Shown here: piece after piece, positions 1 to 5,744 of the stretch | How the letters are laid out: every line of letters starts with the position of its first letter | How positions within the stretch are numbered: position 1 is the first letter of the stretch | Assembly: GCA_021847125.1 (NCBI GenBank) | Contig: JAJZUK010000097.1 | Span: 1 to 5,744, forward strand | DNA: 5,744 bases | From: Pseudomonadota bacterium | GTDB taxonomy: Bacteria > Pseudomonadota > Gammaproteobacteria > Burkholderiales > SG8-39 | Direction of reading: 5' to 3' | Program-made: the position numbers and the translations under genes | Notes under the pieces: generated by a model | What the model was told of the DNA's origin: nothing | Database searches by the model: none | What the model saw: only the letters and a program-made list of their open reading frames with translations

Positions 1-149
1 TCGCCGGGCCGAAGAGTCTGCCGCCGGATGTTTTTCGTGGACAGGAGAGCCCCCAACATCCGCCACGATGATCTCATGTTCCCTTGGAATTTTGCTTGCG
101 CTGGATCAAATCCGGCGGCGACTCGCGCGGCAGAACCGCAGCCTTCATG
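1..149. other. Left-edge region with no supportable gene
   Basis: I see no gene here that I can defend. All three + frames are open for at least 20 codons at the left edge and none gives a recognisable C-terminus; on the - strand two short frames run off the left edge without a recognisable motif or a convincing ribosome binding site. An upstream gene could end here or a divergent one begin, but the sequence does not decide. The stretch holds an 8-base inverted repeat (25-32 with 55-62) and a weak sigma54-like pattern (84-99), both treated in the findings. Confidence 0.5.
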
Positions 150-225
150 TTTCGTTTTTGATAATTCAATATTATTGATAAACAGTATGATAAGTGTCAT
201 ATTTAAAGTGATATCTAACATGTTC
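150..225. promoter_or_regulatory. AT-rich promoter island upstream of the GNAT gene
   Basis: About 75 bases here are only about 23% G+C by hand count, while both flanks are strongly GC-rich. The island contains two copies of TTGATAA (158-164 and 175-181, 17 bases apart start to start), a related ATGATAA (187-193), a short inverted repeat TTGA-N4-TCAA (158-169) and an 8-base palindrome AACATGTT (217-224). Such islands in GC-rich genomes usually mark promoters and regulator-binding DNA. It may serve the + strand genes, a divergent gene to the left, or both. Confidence 0.5.
175..203 (+). promoter_or_regulatory. Candidate sigma70-type promoter
   Basis: TTGATA (175-180) matches five of six bases of the -35 consensus. 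It is followed, after a 17-base spacer, by CATATT (198-203), which matches four of six bases of the -10 consensus. Transcription would start near 210, leaving a 5' leader of about 150 bases before the GNAT start at 362. The call rests only on consensus matching in an AT-rich stretch, where such matches arise easily. Confidence 0.35.
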
Positions 226-249
226 TGACCGACTGTGATCGCGGTCAAG
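226..249. promoter_or_regulatory. Inverted repeat / CRP-FNR-like operator candidate
   Basis: TGACCG (226-231) and CGGTCA (242-247) form a perfect 6-base inverted repeat with a 10-base spacer. Overlapping it, TGTGA-N6-TCAAG (234-249) matches 8 of 10 positions of the CRP consensus, and GTGAT-N4-GTCAA (235-248) matches 8 of 10 of the FNR consensus. It would lie just downstream of the predicted start site near 210, a position that suits a repressor or roadblock rather than an activator. Which reading is right, if either, cannot be told from one copy. Confidence 0.25.
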
Positions 250-299
250 GCCTGCGGCGGGTGGGGAATTAGCATAGTCGTGCAGCGCTGGAACCCGAT

Positions 300-330
300 G
301 CGCCGCCCGGGGGCGAAATCCGGCGGGCGC
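300..330 (+). other. GC-rich hairpin in the leader of the GNAT gene
   Basis: Bases 300-310 can pair with 320-330 in ten base pairs (5+3+2), broken by one-base bulges at 308 and 325, with a 9-base loop. It ends 31 bases before the GNAT ATG and would lie in the untranslated leader if the promoter near 175-203 is used. No T-run follows, so it is not a standard intrinsic terminator. In DNA this GC-rich such a stem can be chance. Confidence 0.2.
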
Positions 331-361
331 GGATTGGATTTCGGGCTGCCGGCATGCATCC

Positions 362-889
362 ATGGCAGAGTACCCATCACATTTGGTGCGGCAGCGCGTG
401 TTGCGCGACGGTACGCCTGTGACCATCCGGCCGATTCGTCCGGAGGATTCGGGCATGGAGCAGGAGTTCGTGCGCCATCTGTCGGACGATTCGCGCTACT
501 TCCGCTTCATGGGCTCCTTGCGCGAGCTGCCGCAGAAGAAGCTCAAGCTGTTCACCGAAATCGATTACCGGCGGCACATGGCGTTTGTCGCGACCATCCT
601 GAGCGAAGGCAAAGAACTGGAGATCGGGACCGCCCATTATGCGGTCACCGATAAACCCGGGACCTGCGAATTCGCAATAGTGATCGACGATGCCTGGCAA
701 GGCAGCGGCGTGGGCGGGCAGCTGATGTATTCGCTGGAAACAGCGGCGCGCGAGCAAGGCTTCAAGGTCATGGAGGGCATGGTGCTCGCGGACAATTACA
801 AGATGATCAAGTTCGCGCGGCAGCTTGGCTTCAAATGCCACCGCGATCCGGGCGAGGCCGACATCATGCGCGTGGAGCTGCAGTTATGA
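362..889 (+). CDS. Single-domain GNAT acetyltransferase, Pat-like
   Basis: A 175-residue protein that is one GNAT (GCN5-related) acetyltransferase domain. The N-terminus carries the pattern IRPIRPED (residues 22-29), then DSRYFRFM (43-50), which resembles the C-terminal catalytic domain of Pat/YfiQ protein lysine acetyltransferases. The acetyl-CoA pyrophosphate-binding loop QGSGVGG is at 113-119 (Q/RxxGxG/A), and the later GNAT segment with Asn145 and LGF (155-157) is present. The large acyl-CoA-synthetase-like domain of Pat is absent. It would transfer acetyl from acetyl-CoA to an amine, plausibly a protein lysine; the AcsA gene 124 bases downstream is the obvious candidate target (inference). 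The start is uncertain: ATG 362 has no clear Shine-Dalgarno, and an in-frame TTG at 335 is possible, but ATG 362 keeps the whole domain. It may instead acetylate a small molecule. Confidence 0.88.
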   Translation: MAEYPSHLVRQRVLRDGTPVTIRPIRPEDSGMEQEFVRHLSDDSRYFRFMGSLRELPQKKLKLFTEIDYRRHMAFVATILSEGKELEIGTAHYAVTDKPGTCEFAIVIDDAWQGSGVGGQLMYSLETAAREQGFKVMEGMVLADNYKMIKFARQLGFKCHRDPGEADIMRVELQL

Positions 890-896
890 CGCAGTC

Positions 897-910
897 TTGA
901 TATTCGTCAA
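897..910. promoter_or_regulatory. Candidate FNR/ANR-family box upstream of acsA
   Basis: TTGAT-ATTC-GTCAA matches 9 of the 10 defined bases of the FNR/ANR consensus (TTGAT-N4-ATCAA). Flanking bases extend it to CTTGA-N6-TCAAG as a perfect inverted repeat (896-911). It sits in the gap after the GNAT stop, centred about 110 bases before the acsA start, a sensible place for an oxygen- or NO-responsive regulator of this family. I see no convincing -10 element at the usual distance, so its mode of action is open. The same bases could instead form a short RNA stem-loop. Confidence 0.35.
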
Positions 911-917
911 GGATGGC

Positions 918-938
918 CAGGGGTGGCGCGCTACCCTG
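918..938 (+). other. Strong hairpin in the GNAT-acsA gap
   Basis: Bases 918-926 pair with 931-938: CAGGG and TGG on the left (with G923 bulged) against CTACCCTG on the right, closing a CGCG loop (927-930). The core 921-936 is a near-perfect 16-base palindrome. A competing longer-range stem joins 914-922 to 960-968. No T-run follows, so it is not a classic intrinsic terminator. It could be an operator, an RNA processing or stabilising stem that sets different GNAT and acsA levels, or chance in GC-rich DNA. Confidence 0.25.
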
Positions 939-999
939 AAGTCATAGTCAGCGTCGCGGCCCTGGCTACAGTCCAACCAGCGCATCGGCCACGCCGCGT

Positions 1000-1004
1000 G
1001 GAGG
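1000..1004 (+). promoter_or_regulatory. Ribosome binding site of acsA
   Basis: GGAGG lies 9 bases before the ATG at 1014. It is the strongest Shine-Dalgarno in the window and fixes the acsA start. The other genes of the cluster have clearly weaker sites, which suggests that acsA is translated at a high rate. Confidence 0.75.
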
Positions 1005-1013
1005 TCGAGCCAG

Positions 1014-2819
1014 ATGTTAGAAACTGCGAGCGGCACGGCAACGGCGGCCGTCGAAACCATTCCCGGTTATCCGGCCGGTCATGCGGTCAGGCCGAACATC
1101 AGCGACTACGCCGCGTTCCGTTCCAGTTTTTCGTGGGATAAGGCGCGGCGCGAGCTCGATGGCCTGCCCGCGGGCGGACTCAATATCGCGCACGAAGCGG
1201 TCGATCGCCATGCAGCGGGCGCGCGTGCCGATCGCGTCGCATTGCGCTGGTTGGGCAAGAGCGGGGCCGCACGGGATTTTTCCTACGCCAAATTGCGCGA
1301 GGATTCCAACCGCTTCGCGAACGTGCTGCGTGAACTGGGCGTGGGCGCGGGCGAGCGTGTATACATCCTCACCGGACGCATACCCGAACTTTATATCGCC
1401 GCATTGGGTGCATGGAAAAACCGCAGCGTGGTGTGCACGCTGTTTTCCGCATTCGGTCCGGAGCCGATCCGCGCGCGCATGGCGATCGGCGATGCGCGCT
1501 TGCTGGTCACCACGCCGATGCTGTTCCAGAGGAAGATTCAGCCGATCCTGAAGCAGCTGCCCGGACTGCGGCATGTGTTGCTGGCGCGGGAGGCCGACGA
1601 CGAAGACGCTGCTGCGGGCACGCTCGATTTCGCCCAATCGCTGGGCCGGGCGAGCGAGCAGTTCCGCATCGCGCCTACCGATCCAGAGGAGCCGGCGCTG
1701 CTGCACTTCACCAGCGGCACCACTGGCACGCCGAAGGGAGCCGTGCATGTGCATCAGGCGGTGGTAACCCATTATGCGACCGGCAAATCGGTGCTCGACC
1801 TGCATGCCGAGGACATATTCTGGTGCACGGCGGACCCCGGCTGGGTCACGGGAACTTCCTACGGCATCATCGCGCCGCTTGCGCATGGGGTCACCAGCAT
1901 CGTCGATGAAGCCGACTTTGATGCGGAGCGCTGGTATCAGATCCTGGAACGGCACAAGGTGAGCGTCTGGTATACCGCGCCGACCGCGATTCGCATGATG
2001 ATGAAGACCGGGCTGGCGCCGCTCGCAGGACGCAAGCTGCCCGCGCTGCGCTACCTCGCCAGCGTAGGCGAGCCGCTCAACCCGGAGGCGGTGCGCTGGG
2101 GCGTCACGGCCTTCGGCCTGCCCTTTCACGACAACTGGTGGCAAACCGAAACCGGCGGCATCATGATCGCAAATTTCCCTGCACTCGATGTCCGGCCCGG
2201 CTCCATGGGCATGCCGGTGCCGGGAATCGAAGCGGCGATCGTGCGCGTCAGCAAGGCCAACGACAGCGCCGGCGTCAGCGTTGCGATAGTAGAGGAGCCC
2301 GGCGTCGAAGGAGAACTCGCGCTGCGTCCGGGGTGGCCGTCGATGTTCCGCGAATACCTGAATGAGCCTGAACGCTACCGCAAGTGCTTCGCCGGCGGCT
2401 GGTACCTCACGGGCGATCTGGCGCGGCGCGATGCGGATGGCTATTTCTGGTTCGTCGGGCGCAAGGACGACGTAATCAAGACCTCAGGCCATCTGATCGG
2501 TCCGTTCGAGGTGGAGAGCGTGCTGATGGAACATCCGGCGGTGGCCGAAGCCGGCGTCATCGGCAAGCCCGACCCGGTTGCGCTGGAAGTGGTGAAGGCG
2601 TTCGTCGCGCTCAGGACCGGCTACGCGCCCAGCGAAGCACTGAAGAAAGACATCATGGCGCATGCGAGGAAGCGTCTGGGTGCCGTGGTGGCGCCGAAGG
2701 AAATCGATTTCCAGCAGAGCCTGCCCAAGACCCGCAGCGGCAAGATCATGCGCCGTCTGCTGAAAGCGCGCGAACTGGGCCTGCCCGAAGGCGATGTCTC
2801 GACGCTGGAGAGCATGTGA
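1014..2819 (+). CDS. acsA: AMP-forming acetyl-CoA synthetase (acetate--CoA ligase)
   Basis: A 601-residue ANL-superfamily enzyme that makes acetyl-CoA from acetate, ATP and CoA through acetyl-AMP. Visible motifs: the phosphate-binding loop [10 protein letters not shown] (233-242), WWQTETGG (375-382), YLTGD (464-468), hinge region [12 protein letters not shown] (482-493) and [11 protein letters not shown] (571-581) with catalytic Lys577. Trp277-Val278-Thr279 and the WW pair at 375-376 match the residues that narrow the carboxylate pocket of acetyl-CoA synthetases, so acetate, perhaps propionate, is the likely substrate. Its length, and RPGWPSMF (438-445) and IGPFEVES (495-502), fit the shorter AcsA type of Bacillus better than the roughly 650-residue Acs of enterics. 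The start at 1014 is set by GGAGG. E1 alpha follows after 16 bases, probably in the same transcript. Lys577 is the residue that Pat/AcuA-type enzymes acetylate in the family, and a GNAT gene lies just upstream. Confidence 0.93.
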   Translation: MLETASGTATAAVETIPGYPAGHAVRPNISDYAAFRSSFSWDKARRELDGLPAGGLNIAHEAVDRHAAGARADRVALRWLGKSGAARDFSYAKLREDSNRFANVLRELGVGAGERVYILTGRIPELYIAALGAWKNRSVVCTLFSAFGPEPIRARMAIGDARLLVTTPMLFQRKIQPILKQLPGLRHVLLAREADDEDAAAGTLDFAQSLGRASEQFRIAPTDPEEPALLHFTSGTTGTPKGAVHVHQAVVTHYATGKSVLDLHAEDIFWCTADPGWVTGTSYGIIAPLAHGVTSIVDEADFDAERWYQILERHKVSVWYTAPTAIRMMMKTGLAPLAGRKLPALRYLASVGEPLNPEAVRWGVTAFGLPFHDNWWQTETGGIMIANFPALDVRPGSMGMPVPGIEAAIVRVSKANDSAGVSVAIVEEPGVEGELALRPGWPSMFREYLNEPERYRKCFAGGWYLTGDLARRDADGYFWFVGRKDDVIKTSGHLIGPFEVESVLMEHPAVAEAGVIGKPDPVALEVVKAFVALRTGYAPSEALKKDIMAHARKRLGAVVAPKEIDFQQSLPKTRSGKIMRRLLKARELGLPEGDVSTLESM

Positions 2820-2835
2820 ACGGCGGACGGCGGCT

Positions 2836-3834
2836 ATGAGCATCCACAAGACAGCGGCGACGCCGGGCGCCGAGAGCGAGCATCTGCTGTGGCTATTGCG
2901 GCAGATGCTGCTGATCCGCCGCTTCGAGGAAAAATCCGCCGAACTCTACAGCGCCGGAAAGATTCGCGGCTTCCTGCATCTGTATATCGGCGAAGAAGCC
3001 ATCGCCGTGGGCGCGATGCAGGCGCTCAGCCCCGAGGACGCGGTGGTCGCGACCTACCGCGAGCACGGGCAGGCGCTCGCGCGCGGCCTGCCCGCCGGAA
3101 AAATCATGGCGGAAATGTACGGCAAGGCGAACGGCTGCAGCCGCGGCCGCGGCGGCTCGATGCATCTGTTCGATGCCGCGCGACGCTTCTTCGGCGGCTA
3201 CGCCATCGTCGCCGGTGGCCTGCCGGTCGCCGTGGGCCTTGCGCTCGCCGACAAGCTGCAGCAGCGGCAGGCAGTGACGGCGTGCTTCTTCGGCGACGGC
3301 GCCGTGGCCGAAGGCGAATTCCATGAATCGCTCAATCTTGCGGCGCTGTGGCGGCTGCCGGTGCTGTTCCTGTGCGAAAACAATCTCTATGCGATGGGCA
3401 CTTCGGTCGAGCGCTCGGAGTCGCAGACCGATCTTCACCTCAAGGCGCAGAACTACAACATCGCGGCCGAGGCCGTCGACGGAATGGACGTGCTCGCGGT
3501 GGAGTCGGCGGCGCAGCGCGCGGTCGCACAGGTGCGCCGCGGCGATGGGCCGTATTTCCTCGAGTTGCGCACTTATCGCTATCGCGCGCACTCGATGTCG
3601 GATCCGGAGCTCTACCGCAGCAAGGAGGAGGTCGCGCAGTGGCGCGGCCGCGATCCGATCTCCTTGTTCGACGCTTACCTCAGAGGCCAGGGCATGTTGG
3701 ACGATGCCGAGCTGAAGGCGCTGGAGACCGATGTCGCCAACGATGTCGATTGGGCCGTGGCCGAAGCGGAGAAAGGCGCGTGGGAGCCGGTCTCCGATCT
3801 CGAGCGCGACGTTTACGGCAGCGTCGCGGTTTAA
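2836..3834 (+). CDS. pdhA: Pyruvate dehydrogenase E1 component, alpha subunit
   Basis: A 332-residue thiamine-diphosphate E1 alpha subunit; with the beta subunit it decarboxylates a 2-oxoacid and acylates the lipoyl group of E2. The TPP/Mg motif runs from [10 protein letters not shown] (153-162) to CENN (180-183). GRGGSMHLF (104-112) and [13 protein letters not shown] (187-199) are typical of pyruvate-type E1 alpha. The loop [14 protein letters not shown] (247-260) closely follows mitochondrial PDH: His252 and Ser253 align with the human active-site His and phosphorylation site 1, whereas site 2 is not kept. This favours pyruvate over acetoin or branched-chain substrates, though acetoin dehydrogenase (AcoA) remains a weaker option. 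The start at ATG 2836 follows a weak GGCGGA (2822-2827); the in-frame ATG at 2794 would overlap acsA and add 14 non-conserved-looking residues, so I rejected it. The downstream gap to E1 beta is 33 bases. Confidence 0.9.
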   Translation: MSIHKTAATPGAESEHLLWLLRQMLLIRRFEEKSAELYSAGKIRGFLHLYIGEEAIAVGAMQALSPEDAVVATYREHGQALARGLPAGKIMAEMYGKANGCSRGRGGSMHLFDAARRFFGGYAIVAGGLPVAVGLALADKLQQRQAVTACFFGDGAVAEGEFHESLNLAALWRLPVLFLCENNLYAMGTSVERSESQTDLHLKAQNYNIAAEAVDGMDVLAVESAAQRAVAQVRRGDGPYFLELRTYRYRAHSMSDPELYRSKEEVAQWRGRDPISLFDAYLRGQGMLDDAELKALETDVANDVDWAVAEAEKGAWEPVSDLERDVYGSVAV

Positions 3835-3852
3835 CGTTCAATCATCGCAACC

Positions 3853-3857
3853 GGGAG
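3853..3857 (+). promoter_or_regulatory. Ribosome binding site that sets a GTG start
   Basis: GGGAG lies 10 bases before GTG 3868 and 19 bases before the next in-frame ATG (3877). The spacing supports the GTG as the true start of the E1 beta gene, giving the N-terminus MAKMTYREA. Confidence 0.5.
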
Positions 3858-3867
3858 CGCAGACGCC

Positions 3868-4836
3868 GTGGCCAAGATGACTTACCGCGAGGCAGTGCGC
3901 GAGGCGATGCGCGAAGCATTGCGCGCCGATCCGCGCGTGTTCCTGATGGGCGAGGACGTCGGCAAATACGGCGGTGCGTTCGCGGTGAGCCATGGGCTGC
4001 TGCAGGAATTCGGGCCCAAGCGCATACGCGACACACCTTTGTCCGAATCGACTTTCGTCGGCGCCGGCATCGGCGCGGCCCTGGGCGGCATGCGCCCGAT
4101 CGTTGAAATCATGACCGTCAATTTCAGCCTGCTCGCGCTCGACCAGATTGTGAACAATGCCGCGACCTTGCGCCATATGTCGGGCGGACAATTCGGCGTG
4201 CCGCTGCTGATACGCATGGCAACCGGCGGCGGGCGCCAGCTCGCCGCGCAGCACTCCCACAGCTTGGAAGGCTGGTATGCGCATATCCCGGGAATCAAGG
4301 CCGCGGCGCCGGCTACGGTCGCCGACGCCAGAGGCCTGCTGCTTGCGGCGCTGAAGGAACCGGATCCGGTAGTCCTGTTCGAACACGCGACCTTGTATCC
4401 GCTCGAAGGCGAGAGCGAGGACGGCACGCCGATGCAATTCGGGCGCGCGGCGCTGCGGCGCGCCGGCCGCGACGTGAGCCTGATCACTTATGGCGGGGCG
4501 CTGGGCAAAACGCTGCGCGCGGCCGCGCTGCTGGCCGAGCAGGGTGTCGATGCCGAAGTCATCGATTTGCGCAGCCTGCGGCCGCTGGACACCGAAACTA
4601 TATTTACTTCGGTGGCGCACACGCACCGGGCGGTGATCGTGGAGGAAGCCTGGAAGACCGGCGGCTTCGCCGCCGAGGTCAGCGCCTGCATCATGGAAGG
4701 CGCGTTCGACGCGCTCGACGCGCCGGTCGCGCGCGTATGCGGCGCGGAAGTGCCCATGCCTTATGCGCCGCAGCTTGAGCAAGCCGCATTGCCGCAGCCG
4801 GAGACCATAGTCAAAGCGGTGCAGGGGTTGCTGTAG
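3868..4836 (+). CDS. pdhB: Pyruvate dehydrogenase E1 component, beta subunit
   Basis: A 322-residue transketolase-like E1 beta subunit, full length for the family (about 325). It pairs with E1 alpha in an alpha2-beta2 enzyme whose active sites lie between subunits. [10 protein letters not shown] (27-36) and DTPLSE (55-60) are present; Glu60 matches the conserved Glu that activates the TPP aminopyrimidine ring. [13 protein letters not shown] (82-94), [10 protein letters not shown] (115-124) and [14 protein letters not shown] (126-139) follow, with His129 aligned to the active-site His of human E1 beta. The C-terminal transketolase domain (about 200-322) includes [11 protein letters not shown] (231-241) and VIVEE (256-260). 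The start is GTG 3868, chosen for the GGGAG upstream. The stop is two bases before the E2 ATG, suggesting translational coupling. The SLEGWYAH context favours pyruvate; acetoin-type AcoB is the main alternative. Confidence 0.91.
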   Translation: MAKMTYREAVREAMREALRADPRVFLMGEDVGKYGGAFAVSHGLLQEFGPKRIRDTPLSESTFVGAGIGAALGGMRPIVEIMTVNFSLLALDQIVNNAATLRHMSGGQFGVPLLIRMATGGGRQLAAQHSHSLEGWYAHIPGIKAAAPATVADARGLLLAALKEPDPVVLFEHATLYPLEGESEDGTPMQFGRAALRRAGRDVSLITYGGALGKTLRAAALLAEQGVDAEVIDLRSLRPLDTETIFTSVAHTHRAVIVEEAWKTGGFAAEVSACIMEGAFDALDAPVARVCGAEVPMPYAPQLEQAALPQPETIVKAVQGLL

Positions 4837-4838
4837 CC

Positions 4839-5744
4839 ATGGCGGAGTTCCTCATGCCGCGGCTCGGCGCCGATATGACAGCCGGCAAGGTGGTTCAATG
4901 GCTGAAGCGGCCGGGGGAGCGCATCAAGCGCGGCGAGGTCATCGCCGTGGTCGAAACCGACAAGGCCAACGTCGATGTGGAATCCTTCATCGAAGGCGTG
5001 CTGGAAAAAATTCTGGTCGCGCCTGGCGACGAACGGCTGCCCGTAGGAACGCCGCTCGCGCTGATTCGCACCGAAGGAGCCGCGGCGCCGCCCGCGCCCG
5101 CCGCCGCCGTCGCGCCGGTTGCAGCTGCGCCTATCCCGGCTGCAGCGGTCGCGCCCGCAGCACCTGTGGCTGCAGCGGTCCCGCCCGCAGCGCGGGCGGC
5201 GGCATTGACTAGCGCCGCCGGCGAGCGCGCGCGCGTTTCTCCGGCAGCACGCAAGCGGGCGCTGGAATTGCGGCTCGATCCGGCCGCACTCTCAGGCAGC
5301 GGCCCGCAGGGGCGGGTCACGCTGGCCGACGTCGAGCGCGCGGCGCAGGCCGCGCCGGCCGTTCGGGCGCAACCCAGCCCAGCCGAGGCTGCCGCCGCGC
5401 GCCAGCTGCGCATGCGCGAAGCGATCGCCACCTCGATGGCGCGCTCCAAGCGCGAAATTCCTCACTATTACCTCGCCTGCACCATCGACATGGGGCGCGC
5501 GCTGGCCTGGCTCACCGAGCGCAATGCGGGCCGTGCAGTGACCGAACGGCTGATCTACGCGGTGCTGCTGATCAAAGCCACGGCGCTTGCGCTGCGCGAG
5601 GTGCCGGAACTCAACGGTTTCTGGATCGACAACCGTGCCCAGCAAAGCGAGGCCATCCATGCAGGGATCGCGATATCGCTGCGCGGCGGCGGCCTGGTTG
5701 CGCCGGCATTGCACCACGCGGATCAGCGCTCGCTCGATGAGTTG
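4839..5744 (+). CDS. pdhC: Dihydrolipoamide acetyltransferase E2, 3'-truncated by the window
   Basis: The first 302 residues of a 2-oxoacid dehydrogenase E2, running in frame off the window end. The order is: one lipoyl domain (about 2-77) with the lipoylation site ETDKA (39-43, Lys42); an Ala/Pro-rich flexible linker (about 78-128); a peripheral subunit-binding domain (about 131-168; VSPAARKRAL at 133-142, GPQGRVTLADV at 155-165); a second short linker; and the start of the catalytic core (from about 188; REIPHYYL at 205-212, LNGFW at 258-262). The CoA-acetylating HRxxDG motif would lie beyond the window, so catalytic competence cannot be judged. E2 forms the core of the complex, swings the acetyl group on its lipoyl arm and transfers it to CoA. 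The ATG is two bases after the E1 beta stop, with AGGGG (4823-4827) as Shine-Dalgarno inside that gene. The single lipoyl domain and classical core differ from the hydrolase-type AcoC of Ralstonia, favouring PDH. Confidence 0.9.
   Translation, partial: MAEFLMPRLGADMTAGKVVQWLKRPGERIKRGEVIAVVETDKANVDVESFIEGVLEKILVAPGDERLPVGTPLALIRTEGAAAPPAPAAAVAPVAAAPIPAAAVAPAAPVAAAVPPAARAAALTSAAGERARVSPAARKRALELRLDPAALSGSGPQGRVTLADVERAAQAAPAVRAQPSPAEAAAARQLRMREAIATSMARSKREIPHYYLACTIDMGRALAWLTERNAGRAVTERLIYAVLLIKATALALREVPELNGFWIDNRAQQSEAIHAGIAISLRGGGLVAPALHHADQRSLDEL
5138..5191 (+). repeat. Two-copy 30-base repeat in the E2 linker
   Basis: A 24-base segment at 5138-5161 recurs at 5168-5191 with one mismatch (G5151 versus C5181), a period of 30 bases or 10 codons. 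It encodes successive AAAV-PAA units of the Ala/Pro linker. It probably arose by slippage or duplication and would alter only the reach of the lipoyl arm. Confidence 0.7.

Noticed and set aside
28..228. 66-codon + strand reading frame crossing the left edge region and the AT-rich island
   Set aside because: No Shine-Dalgarno or family resemblance; composition shifts abruptly inside it and its second half is AT-rich promoter-like DNA.
235..654. 139-codon + strand frame overlapping the GNAT gene
   Set aside because: Arg/His/Ala-rich out-of-frame shadow; the overlapping GNAT frame has clear family motifs.
896..968. Rho-independent terminator after the GNAT gene
   Set aside because: Stems are present but none is followed by a T-run, so termination cannot be claimed.
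1017..2144. 375-codon - strand frame inside acsA
   Set aside because: Long antisense frames are common in GC-rich genes; its product is rich in Arg and His without domains, and the + strand is clearly acsA.
2794..2835. Upstream ATG for E1 alpha, overlapping the end of acsA
   Set aside because: The extra 14 residues look unlike the family N-terminus, and ATG 2836 has a better placed, though weak, ribosome binding site.
2893..3591. 232-codon - strand frame inside E1 alpha
   Set aside because: Antisense shadow of a well-supported gene with no recognisable domain.
3348..4106. 252-codon + strand frame spanning the E1 alpha / E1 beta junction
   Set aside because: Runs out of frame with both genes and gives an Arg/Gly-rich product without motifs.
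3838..4782. 314-codon - strand frame opposite E1 beta
   Set aside because: Antisense shadow; low-complexity Arg/His/Gln-rich product, while E1 beta carries full catalytic motifs.
1..5744. CRISPR array, tRNA or rRNA gene, insertion sequence or phage gene
   Set aside because: No spaced direct repeats, no tRNA-like cloverleaf and no transposase or integrase motifs were seen; nearly all the window right of 362 is conserved metabolic coding sequence.

Overview
The window reads as a stretch of GC-rich bacterial chromosome, most like a proteobacterium (possibly beta) judging from codon use and the style of the proteins. The species cannot be fixed from the sequence. All confident genes lie on the + strand. 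They form one cluster devoted to making acetyl-CoA, with a probable acetyltransferase regulator in front.

Layout: positions 1-361 hold no gene I can support. Within them is a sharply AT-rich island (about 150-225, roughly 23% GC by hand count) with a plausible sigma70-type promoter, followed by an inverted repeat that also resembles a CRP/FNR-family site. A single-domain GNAT acetyltransferase (362-889) comes next. A 124-base gap (890-1013) carries a 9-of-10 match to the FNR box, a strong hairpin and a clear GGAGG ribosome binding site. Then come an AMP-forming acetyl-CoA synthetase of the shorter AcsA type (1014-2819) and three 2-oxoacid dehydrogenase genes: E1 alpha (2836-3834), E1 beta (3868-4836) and E2 (4839 to the window end, 302 residues visible, C-terminus missing). 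Gaps between the last four genes are 16, 33 and 2 bases, so they look like one operon.

How they fit together: E1 alpha and beta decarboxylate pyruvate (the best-supported substrate), E2 passes the acetyl group from its lipoyl arm to CoA, and AcsA makes the same product from acetate, ATP and CoA. E3 (dihydrolipoamide dehydrogenase) is not in the window. The GNAT resembles the catalytic domain of Pat-type protein acetyltransferases, and AcsA keeps the A10 lysine (Lys577) that such enzymes acetylate. Feedback control of AcsA by the neighbouring GNAT is therefore a reasonable inference, with the Bacillus acuA/acsA neighbourhood as precedent.

I did not find a wholly new system. The points most worth a second look are the GNAT-Acs-PDH arrangement and the FNR-like box before acsA.
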